Below, one piece after another: positions 1 through 13,824 of a stretch of DNA of 64,000 nucleotides. The DNA is from an uncultured Bryobacteraceae bacterium. Lineage in GTDB: Bacteria; Acidobacteriota; Terriglobia; Bryobacterales; Bryobacteraceae. The position numbers and the translations under genes were made by a program. Location of the stretch: positions 1 to 64,000 of the forward strand of contig CALKXJ010000020.1 in assembly GCA_938003835.1 (NCBI GenBank). Reading direction: 5' to 3'. The notes under the pieces are model-generated. The model saw only the letters and a program-made list of their open reading frames with translations. It searched no databases and had not been told where the DNA came from. Each line of letters begins with the position of its first letter. Within the stretch, counting starts at the first letter, position 1.

Positions 1-285
1 GTCGCCATCCCTGAAGTGGCGCATGTGCAGCTGGCAAACCGTCGTGCCGCGCTCCGGACCGTGCGGGATGCCGTTGATCATGAAGCCGCAGCAGCCGCAG
101 ATGCCTTCGCGGCAGTCGTGCTCGAACGTCACCGGGTCTTCGCCCTTGCGCGTCAGCTCTTCGTTGAGCACGTCCAGCATCTCGAGAAACGACATGTGCT
201 CGTTCACGTTGTCGAGCTCGTAGCGCACCATCTTGCCGGGGCTCGAAGAGTTCTTCTGACGCCAGATGTTCAGGATGATCTTCAT
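1..285 (-). CDS. sdhB: Succinate dehydrogenase/fumarate reductase iron-sulfur subunit, partial (C-terminus outside window)
   Basis: The first 95 residues are present; the gene runs off the left edge. The protein begins [10 protein letters not shown] and contains the [2Fe-2S] ferredoxin-type motif [11 protein letters not shown], which in SdhB carries electrons from the flavoprotein towards the quinone site. The two C-terminal cluster motifs lie outside the window. The ATG at 285 is preceded by a GGAG ribosome site. It is the last gene of an sdhC-sdhA-sdhB operon, 12 bases after the sdhA stop. Identity is firm from motif and context. Confidence 0.95.
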   Translation of the reverse strand, partial: MKIILNIWRQKNSSSPGKMVRYELDNVNEHMSFLEMLDVLNEELTRKGEDPVTFEHDCREGICGCCGFMINGIPHGPERGTTVCQLHMRHFRDGD

Positions 286-297
286 CGCCAGTGCTCC

Positions 298-2211
<1,914 letters not shown>

Positions 2212-2230
2212 CGAAGGACTCCTCTTTGCT

Positions 2231-2917
2231 CTAGCGGACGATCCCCGCCAGCACGGCCACCGGGATGGAGATGTTGCCGGCCACGATCAGCACGGCCAGC
2301 ACGACGGCGGCCTTCTGAATCGGCGGCATAAAGCGGGGGTGATTCCAGCCCACGCTCTGGAACATGCTCCAGATGCCGTGGGAGAGATGAAAGCCCAGGA
2401 AGACCATGGCCGCGATGTACGCGAGCGAGGCCGGCACCTGCTGGAAGCCACGCACGACGTTGGCATAGACGTCGAGCTCATGGTTGAACTCCGGATGGAC
2501 GGTCCCAAAGGTGAGATGCAACAGGTGATAGAGCACGAACAGGCCGATCAGCGGGCCGGAGAGGATCATGGTGCGGGAGGAGAAGCTGCCCTCCACCCAG
2601 TTGCGCCGGATGTAGCCGACGGGCCGCGCGGCGCGGTTGGCCAGCCAGAGCTGGACGCCGGTGACGATGTGCAGGAGCACGCTCACCAGCAGAACGCCGC
2701 GGACCACCCAGAGCAGCGGTCCGAGCTCGCGCAGCTTGCGGGCGTAGGCGTTCAGGACCTCCGGGCCGAGGTACACCTGGAGGTTGCCAAGCAGGTGGCC
2801 GATCACGAACAGGAACAGGATCGCGCCCGTGACGGCCATGACGAGCTTCTTGCCGATCGAGGCCTCGTAAAAGCCGACCTCGCGTTTGAGTGAGGGTGCG
2901 ACGGCGGTGGCGCTCAT
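2231..2917 (-). CDS. sdhC: Succinate dehydrogenase cytochrome b558 subunit
   Basis: A 228-residue membrane protein with about five hydrophobic segments, matching the single-polypeptide (type B) di-haem anchor that passes electrons to quinone. Candidate haem-ligand histidines are H41, H83, H131/H134 and H177/H180, each inside or at the edge of a membrane segment. It is the first gene of the operon. A TTAGGA-like ribosome site lies just before the ATG. The 85 bases upstream, to 3002, must hold the operon promoter, but no strong consensus is visible there. Confidence 0.93.
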   Translation of the reverse strand: MSATAVAPSLKREVGFYEASIGKKLVMAVTGAILFLFVIGHLLGNLQVYLGPEVLNAYARKLRELGPLLWVVRGVLLVSVLLHIVTGVQLWLANRAARPVGYIRRNWVEGSFSSRTMILSGPLIGLFVLYHLLHLTFGTVHPEFNHELDVYANVVRGFQQVPASLAYIAAMVFLGFHLSHGIWSMFQSVGWNHPRFMPPIQKAAVVLAVLIVAGNISIPVAVLAGIVR

Positions 2918-3002
2918 AGTCGTTCCTAAAGCAATAGATGCTAGCAGATCCCGGCCGATTTACGGACGGGCGGCTCCGGTAATCGGGCGCGGCGCGCGAT
3001 CC

Positions 3003-4406
3003 CTAACGCGGAGGCGCCACGCGGATTCGCCCCAGATGATACCAGCCGTCGCTTTTGAGGCCCGCGATCGCCAGCTTCACCTTCGGCTCTCCTGAGCGGG
3101 CATCGAGGATCGCCAGGTCGAGATCGTAGTCGCCGGGCGCCAGATCCGGCGGCACGAAGACGGCACCGTCGTAGAGGTTGTCGCCAGGAAGCCACGTGGT
3201 GATGTCGGCCTCCGTGGGGAGCACCGCGGTGGCCCGGTCACTGGTAAGCCGTAACGCCAGGGGAAACCGGCGGTAGCAGGGCGCCACGCCCTTGTTCTCC
3301 CACCAGCTCGTGAAGGCGAGCTTGCCGTTTTGCGTGACCTCGGAGGGATAGGTGAACTTGCGGAGTACGAACCGGTAGCCCATGCGCTTGAGCCAGCGCT
3401 CCACCTGCGGCTGCCACTGGCGCGGCACCGGCGAGGATTTCGCGTTGAAGGAGGAGATGTGCCACTTCAGCGACTGGTCGATGATGTAGTCCACGTCCCA
3501 GCCTTGATTTAACCAGTGCTGCATCACCCAGCAGACCTCGAGCGTCACCGGCGCCTTCTTCCAGGCGTCCCGCATGCCGAAGTGGATGATCGCCTGCGGG
3601 TAGTAGTCGTTCATGTGCGACCAGTTGGGGTTGAAGCCGCCCATGTCGCCCAGACAGTCCACGCGCCAGCCGACATGGGCTCGGGAGAGGCCGTACTTGT
3701 TCGTCTTTTCGTCGGTAAGCAGCATCACCAGCGGGGTCTTGCGGAAGCTGTCGATGTAGGCGTCGACCAGGGCCCGGCGAACCGGCTCGGAGAGCAGGTC
3801 CGAGCCGGCGCCTTCGCCCCAGGCGCCGACGATCGAAAGGTCGACGCTTTCAAGATCGGGATGCCCGTCGTAGCGCGCTCCGAGGGCGCGCACCATCGCC
3901 GTGAAATGTTTCACGTAGAGCGGATTCTCGGGATCGGTGCGCCATTTCGGAATGCGGCGTTTCTCTTCCGGCTCCTCGCCTGCCAGCTTGCGGTACCAGT
4001 CCGGCACGTCGTTGTCCGGGCCGGTGCCGTAAGGCGCGATGCGCAGCATCAGCGTCTGGCCGCGCTCGCGCGCGGTCGCCAGCGCCTTGTCGATCAGCTC
4101 CCAGCGATACTTTTCCTGTTCCGGCTCGAGGAACTTCCAGTACAGGCGGAAGTAGGCAATCGAGGTCATGGGGTGGTTTTCGTTTTCGAGCGTGCCGCGC
4201 AACGGCTGGTATTCGATCGGGTAGCCCTCGGTCCACTTGAGCCCTTCGTTCAGGCGGTCGCCGTTGAAGCGTTGAAAGGTCATGAAACCGATGCCGGGGT
4301 TGACGAGCACGTCGTCGATCTCCTGGGGGCGGACAATGACGGTCTGCTGCCCGGAACCGGGCCAGGCGACAAGCAGGGGGAGCCAAAACAGAGCATGGAG
4401 TCGCAT
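3003..4406 (-). CDS. Secreted DUF4832-type glycoside-hydrolase-like protein
   Basis: A protein of about 467 residues with an N-terminal signal peptide (MRLHALFWLPLLVAW) and a putative (beta/alpha)8-like core. The core includes NPGIGFMTFQ, a TLMLRIAPYG strand and the DLSIVGAWGEG segment with acidic residues placed as in clan GH-A-like domains. The C-terminal quarter looks like a beta-sandwich. The family is widespread in glycan-degrading bacteria but its substrate is not established. I chose the ATG at 4406 because it starts the signal peptide and follows AGGGGAA; the frame is open further upstream to 4451. It stands alone between sdhC and the FAD oxidoreductase. Confidence 0.75.
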   Translation of the reverse strand: MRLHALFWLPLLVAWPGSGQQTVIVRPQEIDDVLVNPGIGFMTFQRFNGDRLNEGLKWTEGYPIEYQPLRGTLENENHPMTSIAYFRLYWKFLEPEQEKYRWELIDKALATARERGQTLMLRIAPYGTGPDNDVPDWYRKLAGEEPEEKRRIPKWRTDPENPLYVKHFTAMVRALGARYDGHPDLESVDLSIVGAWGEGAGSDLLSEPVRRALVDAYIDSFRKTPLVMLLTDEKTNKYGLSRAHVGWRVDCLGDMGGFNPNWSHMNDYYPQAIIHFGMRDAWKKAPVTLEVCWVMQHWLNQGWDVDYIIDQSLKWHISSFNAKSSPVPRQWQPQVERWLKRMGYRFVLRKFTYPSEVTQNGKLAFTSWWENKGVAPCYRRFPLALRLTSDRATAVLPTEADITTWLPGDNLYDGAVFVPPDLAPGDYDLDLAILDARSGEPKVKLAIAGLKSDGWYHLGRIRVAPPR

Positions 4407-4474
4407 ACGAGTTCCCCTGCCATGATGGACCTCCGCGGCCGGAGAGGGCAAGGAGGAGGCGGCAGCGGAAGGCT

Positions 4475-5953
4475 TCAGCGATCGGTGAGGCGCACGGGGA
4501 CGGCAGGCTGCGTGGCTTCGAGCGCGGCCAGCTCCGCCTCGGAGATTTCGCCGCCTTCCTCGTGGTAGTCGGTGTCGGCGTTCACCGCCCAGAGGTCATA
4601 GCGGCGGTTCAGGGCGATGTTGCGTGCCGCCAGCACCGCGGTCAGCATCGAGTGGTCCTGGTTGTTGTAGCGGTGCATGCCGTTGCGGCCGACGAGCTGG
4701 AGATTGGGGACCTGTTCGAGGAACTCCCGGACGATCCTCAGGCCGCGCTGGTAGACGCTGTCGTAGACCGGGTAGGCCTTTTCGATGCGAAGCACGGTGC
4801 CGTCGACGACGGTTTCCGGGTCGACGAGTCCGAGGCGGGCCACCTCCCGGCGGCCGAGCTCGATCAGCTCCTGGTCCGGCATCGTCCAGAGCTCGTCGCC
4901 CTCGAAGCAGAAGTACTCTAGACCCAGGCAGGTCATCTCCGGGTCCGGCACCATCTCCGGGCTCCAGTTCTTGTAGTTCTGGATGCGGCCGACCTTGACG
5001 CCCGGATCATGGACGTAGATCCAGTTGTCGGGAAAGAGTTCCCGGGCGCGGATGATCAGCACGACGGTGAGGAAGTCGCGATAGTTGAAGTCGCAGGCGG
5101 CGCGGCGCACCTCGTCGGGCGGGGCCGGCTCGAGCGCTTCGATCAGCTCGCGGATGGGCATGCTGCTGATGAAATGGTCGCCCTCCCAGCGCCGGCCGCC
5201 CGCCTGGATCGCCAGGACCCGGCCGGGCTCCCAGAAGAGCGTCTCAACGGGGGCCTCGAAGACGACTGCGGAGCCGCGCTCTTCAATCCGTTCCCGAAAC
5301 CGCTGCCACATCATACCGGGGCCGCGGCGCGGGTACTGGAATTCGTGGATCAGGGTCTTGATAACCTTGTCCTTGTCTTGGTGGTTCGGCCGGAAGAGCG
5401 CGTTGCGGACCAGCGAGACGAGCGAGAGGCCGCGGATGCGCTGCGCTGCCCATTCCGCGCTGAGCTCGGTGCAGGGGATGCCCCAGACTTTTTCCGTGTA
5501 CGTTTTGAAGAAGATGTTGTAGAGCCTGCGGCCGAAGCGGTTCGACACCCAGGCTTCGAAATTGGTTTCCGGCCGGATGGGAAAGATGCGGGCCTGGAGG
5601 TAGCTCAGACCGCAGCGCAGCGATTCCCACAGGCCGAGCCCCTTGAGCGCGTCCCAAGGCACCAGGGGGTATTGGAAGAACTTCGAGTTGTAGTAGATGC
5701 GGGACAGGCGGGGCCGCGTGAGGAAGTCATCGCCCATGATCTCCTGCCACATCTTCTCGACGAGCGTGACCTTGGTGAAGAAGCGGTGCCCGCCGATGTC
5801 GAACAGAAAGCCTTTGTATTCGGCGGTTTGCGCCAGGCCGCCAACCGTGTTGCTCTTCTCGAGAACGACGGCCCTAATGTCGTGTTTGGCCAGCTCATAG
5901 GCGGCGGTCAGGCCGGCAGGCCCCGCCCCGATGATCACGACGGGATACTTCAC
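4475..5953 (-). CDS. NAD(P)/FAD-dependent amine-oxidase-type oxidoreductase (UDP-galactopyranose-mutase-like)
   Basis: A 492-residue flavoprotein. The N-terminus has a Rossmann FAD site, VVIIGAGPAGLTAAYELA, followed by VGGLAQT and IGGHRFFTK, an arrangement shared by protoporphyrinogen-oxidase-like and UDP-galactopyranose-mutase-like proteins. Such enzymes are often found in polysaccharide or lipid glycosylation loci. Here the neighbours are a DUF4832 protein and trehalose/glycogen enzymes, so the reaction cannot be fixed. A GGAGGAG stretch lies about 13 bases before the ATG. No truncation is apparent. Confidence 0.8.
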   Translation of the reverse strand: MKYPVVIIGAGPAGLTAAYELAKHDIRAVVLEKSNTVGGLAQTAEYKGFLFDIGGHRFFTKVTLVEKMWQEIMGDDFLTRPRLSRIYYNSKFFQYPLVPWDALKGLGLWESLRCGLSYLQARIFPIRPETNFEAWVSNRFGRRLYNIFFKTYTEKVWGIPCTELSAEWAAQRIRGLSLVSLVRNALFRPNHQDKDKVIKTLIHEFQYPRRGPGMMWQRFRERIEERGSAVVFEAPVETLFWEPGRVLAIQAGGRRWEGDHFISSMPIRELIEALEPAPPDEVRRAACDFNYRDFLTVVLIIRARELFPDNWIYVHDPGVKVGRIQNYKNWSPEMVPDPEMTCLGLEYFCFEGDELWTMPDQELIELGRREVARLGLVDPETVVDGTVLRIEKAYPVYDSVYQRGLRIVREFLEQVPNLQLVGRNGMHRYNNQDHSMLTAVLAARNIALNRRYDLWAVNADTDYHEEGGEISEAELAALEATQPAVPVRLTDR

Positions 5954-6025
5954 GCGACGCTCCTCCCCCCAGTAATCCGGAATCCGGAAGCAGATCCTTC
6001 AGTTTAGCATTTAAGCCGCCACGCT

Positions 6026-7920
6026 CTAAACAGTGCTGCTGGTCTTATCGGCATTCTGCGCCTGCGCCGTGGTAAAGACAGCGGCGCCCGGACGAGCAAA
6101 GTGCAGGATCTCGCCGCCGGCGGCGATCCGCAGCGGCGCCGGATGGGGCGCGAACTCGACGTCCTCGGTGGTGAGGAGAAGCTGCCAGCGGCGCCCGGAG
6201 CCGGGGGCGGCCTCCGGCAGGCGCCTCAAGTCGGCCATGCCCGCTCCGCGCAGGCGGATGACGGCGAGCAATGCGGCCCCGTCGGGGGCCTCGCGCCGCA
6301 CGAGCAGCGTGGAGTGATCGAGCGGCCGCACGGTGAACGAATCACGGCCCGCCGCGCGAAGCGCCGGTTCCCGGGCGCGCAGGGCCAGCAACCTCCGATA
6401 CAGGGTCAGGGTGGCCTGATGCGCCGGGCGAGAAATCTCGCTCCAGTCCAGGCGGCTGGCGGTGAAAGCGGCAGGCGATTGGGGTTCCGGGACGCTCTTG
6501 AGAAGATCGGAGTCGCGCCCTTGCAGAACGCGGGCCAGCTCCCGCTTCCTTCCCTCCCGGATACGCCGGCCCAACTCCGGGGTGTGATCGGTGAAGAACA
6601 GAAACGGGGTCGAGGCGGCCCACTCCTGGCCCATGAACAGCAAAGGGGTCTCGGGCGCCACCAGCAGCAGGACGCTGGCAGCGCGCCAGGCGGCCGCCGA
6701 GATCTGATGATGGAGCCGCTCGCCAAAGGGCCGGTTGCCGACCTGATCATGGTTTTGCAGATAGAAGACGCACTGCGCCGGGCTGATGACCTCCGCACAG
6801 GTGCCGCGCGGGCGGCCGTAATGGCGGGAAAACTGGCCGGTGAAGAACCAGCCCTGGCGCAAGGTCCGGGCGATGTCCTCCACGGTGCCGCTGAAATCGG
6901 CGAAGTAGGAGTGCCGGTCGCCTGCCAGGAGGCGACGCACCTGATGGTGGAAGTCATCCGACCAGATGGCGTCCAGGCCCCAGCCCCCTTGCGACGGGTC
7001 CAGGAGCATGACGTTCAGGTTGCGGATATCTTCGGCGATGAGCAGGGCAGGTCTCGGCCCGGCGTGAACCGCGGCGGCGAGCTCGGCCAGGAAGGGCGTC
7101 CCACTCTCACCGGCCAGGGTGTGGGTCGCATCCAGCCGGAGCCCGTCGATGTGATACTCGCCGATCCAGTGCAGGGCGTTCTCGATCAGGAATCGCCGCA
7201 CTTGATCGCTGCCCTCGCCGTCAAGGTTGACGGCCGGGCCCCACGGGGTCCTGTGCCTTTGCGAGAGATAGCGCCGGCTGAAAAGGGGGCCGTAAAAGCC
7301 GTCCGGCCCGAAATGGTTGTAGACGACGTCGAGGTGAACCGCCAGGCCGAGGCGGTGAGCCTCGTTAACGAAGGCGCGCAGCTCGTCCGGCGTGCCGTAA
7401 CAGCGGGAGGGGGCGAACAGCGCCACCCCGTCGTAGCCCCAGTTGCGGGAGCCGACAAAGTCGGCCAACGGCATCAGCTCGACGGCGGTCACCCCCAGCT
7501 CTTTCAGATAAGGGAGCCTCGTACGGGCCGCGGCGAAGGTGCCCTCGGGGGTGAAGGCGCCGACGTGGAGCTCGTAGAGCACGAGGCGCTCGAGCGCGAC
7601 GTTGCGGAACTGCTGATCGGTCCAGGGGAAGCGATCGGGATCGACGACTTGGGAGGGGCCGTGAACGCCGAGGGGCTGGAAGCGCGAGGCGGGGTCCGGG
7701 TACGGCCCGGCACCGTCGATCCGGTAGCGATAGAGGTCACCGGCGTGAATTTCTTCCACAAAGCCCCGAAATAGACCCCTGCTGTCGCGCTCGAGCCTCC
7801 AAGCCCGCTCGGACTTGCCCGGAGTTTCCCGGAGGACTTCGAGGCGGCGCGCTTCCGGCGCCCAGACCTCGAAATGTGTACCTCCGGGGGTGGGGCGGGC
7901 GCCGAGTCCGATGCGCAGGC

Positions 7921-7924
<4 letters not shown>
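6026..7924 (-). CDS. treZ: Malto-oligosyltrehalose trehalohydrolase
   Basis: A 632-residue GH13 enzyme that releases trehalose from maltooligosyl-trehalose. It carries an N-terminal beta domain (about 1-100) and the GH13 catalytic blocks: [19 protein letters not shown] with the nucleophile Asp, LIAEDIRN with the acid Glu, and QNHDQVGNR with the third carboxylate. The start is a GTG at 7924 that overlaps the glgX stop as GTGA, so translation is probably coupled. The partner treY (maltooligosyl trehalose synthase) is not in this window. Confidence 0.93.
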
Positions 7925-10056
<2,132 letters not shown>

Positions 10057-10145
10057 CGACAGGCTACGAGCATAGCGCATTCGCCTGAGCGCCGAGACGC
10101 CGGCGACAATTCAGAGCGGCCGACCGGCCGCCGCATCTAACGGGC

Positions 10146-10325
10146 TCAGGTGAAACCGCCGGAGGGGGCGCCGCAGCCGCCCGCGGTGGCGAAGGCCGAC
10201 AGGAGCCTCTCGACCTCATCTGCGCCACAGTACGGGCACTGAAGGTCGCGATCGGCGTCCGCGATCCGGCGCAGTTGCTCGTACTTGGCGCCGCAGCGGC
10301 GGCACCGGTACTCGTACATGGGCAT
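10146..10325 (-). CDS. FmdB-type small zinc ribbon protein
   Basis: A 59-residue protein starting MPMYEYRCRRCG. It has two CxxC pairs (C8/C11 and C30/C33), which form the zinc ribbon typical of the FmdB regulatory-protein family. The C-terminus is the Gly-rich tail (GGCGAPSGGFT) common in that family. The molecular role of the family is poorly defined. It lies 65 bases upstream of the chosen glgX start (10080 if the alternative glgX start is used), on the same strand, with a separate stop. The call rests on the conserved N-terminus and Cys spacing. Confidence 0.85.
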   Translation of the reverse strand: MPMYEYRCRRCGAKYEQLRRIADADRDLQCPYCGADEVERLLSAFATAGGCGAPSGGFT

Positions 10326-10421
10326 AGGCTTGCTTTTCCCTATGTTTGATGCAAAAGCAGGGGCTGAGGCGACCGGTGAATCAGCGGAGAAAAAGCGTTA
10401 AATCGCCCCCATAAATTCTCC

Positions 10422-10450
10422 TTGACACGCCATGGGGCTTGTGATAGAGG
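10422..10450 (+). promoter_or_regulatory. Putative sigma-70 promoter for the TonB-dependent receptor
   Basis: A perfect -35 TTGACA at 10422-10427 is followed by a 17-base spacer and TAGAGG at 10445-10450 as a weak -10. It lies about 75 bases before the receptor start at 10525. The spacing and -35 match are good but the -10 is poor. The rest of 10326-10524 shows no gene. Confidence 0.4.
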
Positions 10451-10524
10451 ATTGGGAGGAAGGATAGGAAGCGGACGGGGTGTAACGGGACAAGCGGGCG
10501 AAAGCCGTCCGCGCGAGGGTCAAC

Positions 10525-13500
10525 ATGCAGCGCAGGGGCAAGATGTTAATCTACGGGGCCAGGGTGTGGCTGCTGGCCGCCTTGGTCGTCCTTCAAGCGG
10601 ATCTCTCCGCTCAAAGTCTTGGATCGATCGTGGGGCTGGTGACGGATGCCACGAACGCCGTCGTACCCGGCGCCACGGTCCGAGTGACTCAGCAAGAGAC
10701 GGGGGTGACGCGCACCTTTCAGACGGATTCGACCGGCACCTACCTGGCGCCGGCGCTCAACGTGGGCACTTACACCGTCGAGGTGAGCGCCCCAGGCTTT
10801 AAAGCCTTTCGGCGAACCGACATCATCCTGAACGTCCGCGATCAGATCCGCGTCGATGTCCGCCTGGAGTTGGGCGACGTAGCCGAGACGGTGGAGGTGG
10901 TCGGCCAAGTGGTGAGTTTGCAGACGGAGAGCGCGGCGGTGGAGGAGATCGTCTCGGGCACGCAGGTGCAGAACATCGCCATGAACGGCCGGAACTTCCT
11001 CCAGCTGGCGGCGCTTGTACCCGGTGCGGCCTCCACCCAGCCGGCCTTCAACACGCCGGTTGGCGTGAGCGCCAGCGCGGCCATCAATTTTAACGGCCTG
11101 CGGACGGCGCACAACGTCTGGCGCGTGGACGGGCAGGAAAACTACGACCGCGGCTGCGGCGGCTGCATCGCCGTGTTGCCGTCGATCGACGCGATTGCCG
11201 AGTTCAAGGTGAGCACGGCCAACGCCGAGGCGGACCTGGGATTCGGGGCCGCCGGCCAGATCAACGTCTCGATCAAGTCCGGCACCCGGGAGTTTCACGG
11301 CACCTTTTACGAGTTCCTGCGGAACGACAAGTTGGACGCCAAGAACTTCTTCGCCAATCTGGCGGGCCGGCCCAAGCCGAAGCTGCGGTTCAACAATTTC
11401 GGCTACAACGTCGGCGGACCGGTGCTCCTGCCGGGCTACAACAAGAACCGAGACAAAACCTTCTTCTTCTGGAACCACGAATGGCGCAAGCTGCGCCGCG
11501 AAGCCGTCTACTTTCTCCCGGCGATCCCGGCCGACTGGCGGCGCGGCGACTTCAGCCGGTTTGCCCGGCCGGTGCTGGACCCCACGACCGGACAGCCCTT
11601 TGCCAATAACCAGATTCCGGCGGCACGGATCGATCCGAACGCCACGATCCTCGCGGATCCGAACCTGGTGTTTCCGCTCCCGAACGTGGCGGGGGATAAC
11701 TGGTCCGGCGTGGGCGGCGAGCCGTTGAACGTGCACGAGGAGATCCTCCGGGTCGACCACAACTTCAACGAGCGCAATCAGGTGTTCTTCCGCTTCGTGA
11801 TGGATTTCATCTCCCAGCACTTGCCGACCACGATGTGGACCGGCTCGAGCTATCCGACCGTAGGCACGCTATTCACCAACCAGCCCAAGGCCTTTCACGG
11901 ACAATGGACGTCGACGATTACGCCCAATGTGGTCAATGAGTTCTCGATGAGCTTCACGCGGCAGCCGCTTCAGCTCAACCCGACGGGCAACTACCGGCGG
12001 CCGGCGAATCTGAAGATTCCCGAACTCTACCCGGACAACCGCGCCAACCGGCTGCCGAACATCACCTTTAGCGGTGTCCTGGGAGTAAACATCAACCTGG
12101 GCTCCTGGCCCTGGACGAATAACGCGGACACCTGGATCTTCCGCAACAACGTGCTCTGGAATCGCGGCAACCATACGCTGCGGTTCGGCGGAGAGCTGAT
12201 GCCTTTCGGCAAGCGCCAGGATTTGTTCGGGCCGACGCAGGGCTCTTTTGAGTTCACGACCGCGGGCACCAACAATGAATTCGCGAACTTCCTGCTCGGG
12301 CGCTCGTTCCAGTACACGGAGATGGAGTTGCAAACTTCACCGCTGTACCTGGCGCGGAGCGGAAGCCTGTTTGTCAGCGATACCTGGCGCGCGACGCCGC
12401 GATTGACTTTGAACCTGAGCCTGCGCTGGGACGCGCTGCCCCATGCGTATGAGGAAAAGGACCGTGTGGCGGTCTTCTACGCCGGGCTGTGGGATCCGGC
12501 CAAAGCGCCCGAGGTTCTGCCGAACGGGCAGCTTCGGGGCGGCGATCCGCTCAACGGCATCGCGCAGGCGGGCAAGGGCGGCATTCCGCGGGGCCTCGTG
12601 CAGAACCACTGGCTGAACTTCATGCCGCGCCTGGGCATTGCCTGGCGGCCGTTCGGCGAGGCGACGGTGATTCGCCTCGGCTATGGGCTCTATACGGAGC
12701 GCATCCAGGGCAACGACATCTACAACGTCGGTCCGAATCCACCGAACTCCTTCACGGCGCAGATCTTCGACGCGCCGCTCAGCAATCCGGGCGGCGGGGC
12801 GGCAGCACGGTTCCCAGGCAACTTGCAGACCTACGACGGCGTCTACAAGCTGCCGCAGATTCACCAGTACAATTTCGGCATCCAGCGGCGGCTGGCTCCA
12901 GGCGTGGTGATGACGGTAGGCTACGTGGGCACCAAAGGCACCTACCTGCAAACCACCCGGAACATCAACCAGCCGACGCCCGAGGGCGCCGCGCGCGTCC
13001 TGGCCGGGCAGGCGATCGTCAACCAGGTGCGGCCGTTCCGGGGTTGGGCGAACATCAACATGTACGAGAACGCAACCAACTCCAACTACAACTCGCTTCA
13101 GGTGAGCCTCCGGACGGAGAACTACCGTGGGCTGACGCTTCAGACCTCCTACACCTGGTCGCACTCGATCGATTACGTCAGCTCCGACGTACCGGGCAAC
13201 GCCCATCAGGACGCTTACAACCCGAAAGCGGAGCGCGGCAACTCGAGCTTCGACCGGCGGCACATGCTGATCTTCAGCTACGTCTACGACCTGCCGGCGC
13301 CGCGAAACTGGGGGCGCGCAGCCCAATATGTTCTGGGCGGCTGGACTGTTTCCGGCATCACGTCGTTTCAGAGCGGCACGCCACTTAACATCTCGCTCCC
13401 CGGCGACAATGCCGGCGTCGGCGGCGCGCCGTATCGGCCGGACTGGGTACGCAATCCCAACCTGCCCTCAGGGCAGCGAGTGCGGGAGCGGTACTTCGAT

Positions 13501-13779
13501 GCGGAGGCATTCGCGGCGCCACCGCGAGGCCGATTCGGCAACGCCGGCCGCAACATCGTCCGCGGCGGCGGTCTGAACAACTGGGATCTGTCGCTTTTCA
13601 AATCGTTCCCGCTCGGCTGGGAGAGCGGCAGTCTTCAGTTCCGCCTCGAGGCGTTTAACGCCTTCAACCACACGCAGTGGAGCTCTTATCGGACGGCGTT
13701 CGGAGCGGCCGGGTTCGGCAGCGCCATCGGCGCCCGCGATGCTCGCGTGGTGCAGCTCGGCTTGAAGCTGTTTTGGTGA
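10525..13779 (+). CDS. Oar-like TonB-dependent receptor with carboxypeptidase-regulatory domain
   Basis: A 1084-residue outer-membrane protein. After a signal peptide (about 1-30, ending DLSAQ) comes a carboxypeptidase-regulatory-like beta-sandwich (about 31-115: GSIVGLVTDATNAVVPGA, then GTYTVEVSAPGFK), then a plug (NGRNFLQLAALVPGA) and a long beta barrel. The last residues, LGLKLFW, end in an aromatic residue as expected for outer-membrane insertion. Such receptors are greatly expanded in Acidobacteriota and are presumed to import oligosaccharides or peptides with TonB energy; the ligand is unknown. The ATG at 10525 follows GAGGG, and a second ATG at 10543 is also plausible. Unlike its relative at 31564-35021, this copy is intact. 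Confidence 0.92.
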   Translation: MQRRGKMLIYGARVWLLAALVVLQADLSAQSLGSIVGLVTDATNAVVPGATVRVTQQETGVTRTFQTDSTGTYLAPALNVGTYTVEVSAPGFKAFRRTDIILNVRDQIRVDVRLELGDVAETVEVVGQVVSLQTESAAVEEIVSGTQVQNIAMNGRNFLQLAALVPGAASTQPAFNTPVGVSASAAINFNGLRTAHNVWRVDGQENYDRGCGGCIAVLPSIDAIAEFKVSTANAEADLGFGAAGQINVSIKSGTREFHGTFYEFLRNDKLDAKNFFANLAGRPKPKLRFNNFGYNVGGPVLLPGYNKNRDKTFFFWNHEWRKLRREAVYFLPAIPADWRRGDFSRFARPVLDPTTGQPFANNQIPAARIDPNATILADPNLVFPLPNVAGDNWSGVGGEPLNVHEEILRVDHNFNERNQVFFRFVMDFISQHLPTTMWTGSSYPTVGTLFTNQPKAFHGQWTSTITPNVVNEFSMSFTRQPLQLNPTGNYRRPANLKIPELYPDNRANRLPNITFSGVLGVNINLGSWPWTNNADTWIFRNNVLWNRGNHTLRFGGELMPFGKRQDLFGPTQGSFEFTTAGTNNEFANFLLGRSFQYTEMELQTSPLYLARSGSLFVSDTWRATPRLTLNLSLRWDALPHAYEEKDRVAVFYAGLWDPAKAPEVLPNGQLRGGDPLNGIAQAGKGGIPRGLVQNHWLNFMPRLGIAWRPFGEATVIRLGYGLYTERIQGNDIYNVGPNPPNSFTAQIFDAPLSNPGGGAAARFPGNLQTYDGVYKLPQIHQYNFGIQRRLAPGVVMTVGYVGTKGTYLQTTRNINQPTPEGAARVLAGQAIVNQVRPFRGWANINMYENATNSNYNSLQVSLRTENYRGLTLQTSYTWSHSIDYVSSDVPGNAHQDAYNPKAERGNSSFDRRHMLIFSYVYDLPAPRNWGRAAQYVLGGWTVSGITSFQSGTPLNISLPGDNAGVGGAPYRPDWVRNPNLPSGQRVRERYFDAEAFAAPPRGRFGNAGRNIVRGGGLNNWDLSLFKSFPLGWESGSLQFRLEAFNAFNHTQWSSYRTAFGAAGFGSAIGARDARVVQLGLKLFW

Positions 13780-13824
13780 TCGGCGGCGTCGGCGGGCCTG
13801 AGCGTTCCCGGTCCGAGGGGAGGC

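Noticed and set aside
6101-7774. A 557-codon open frame antisense to treZ
   Set aside because: The opposite strand encodes all GH13 motifs; the antisense product shows none.
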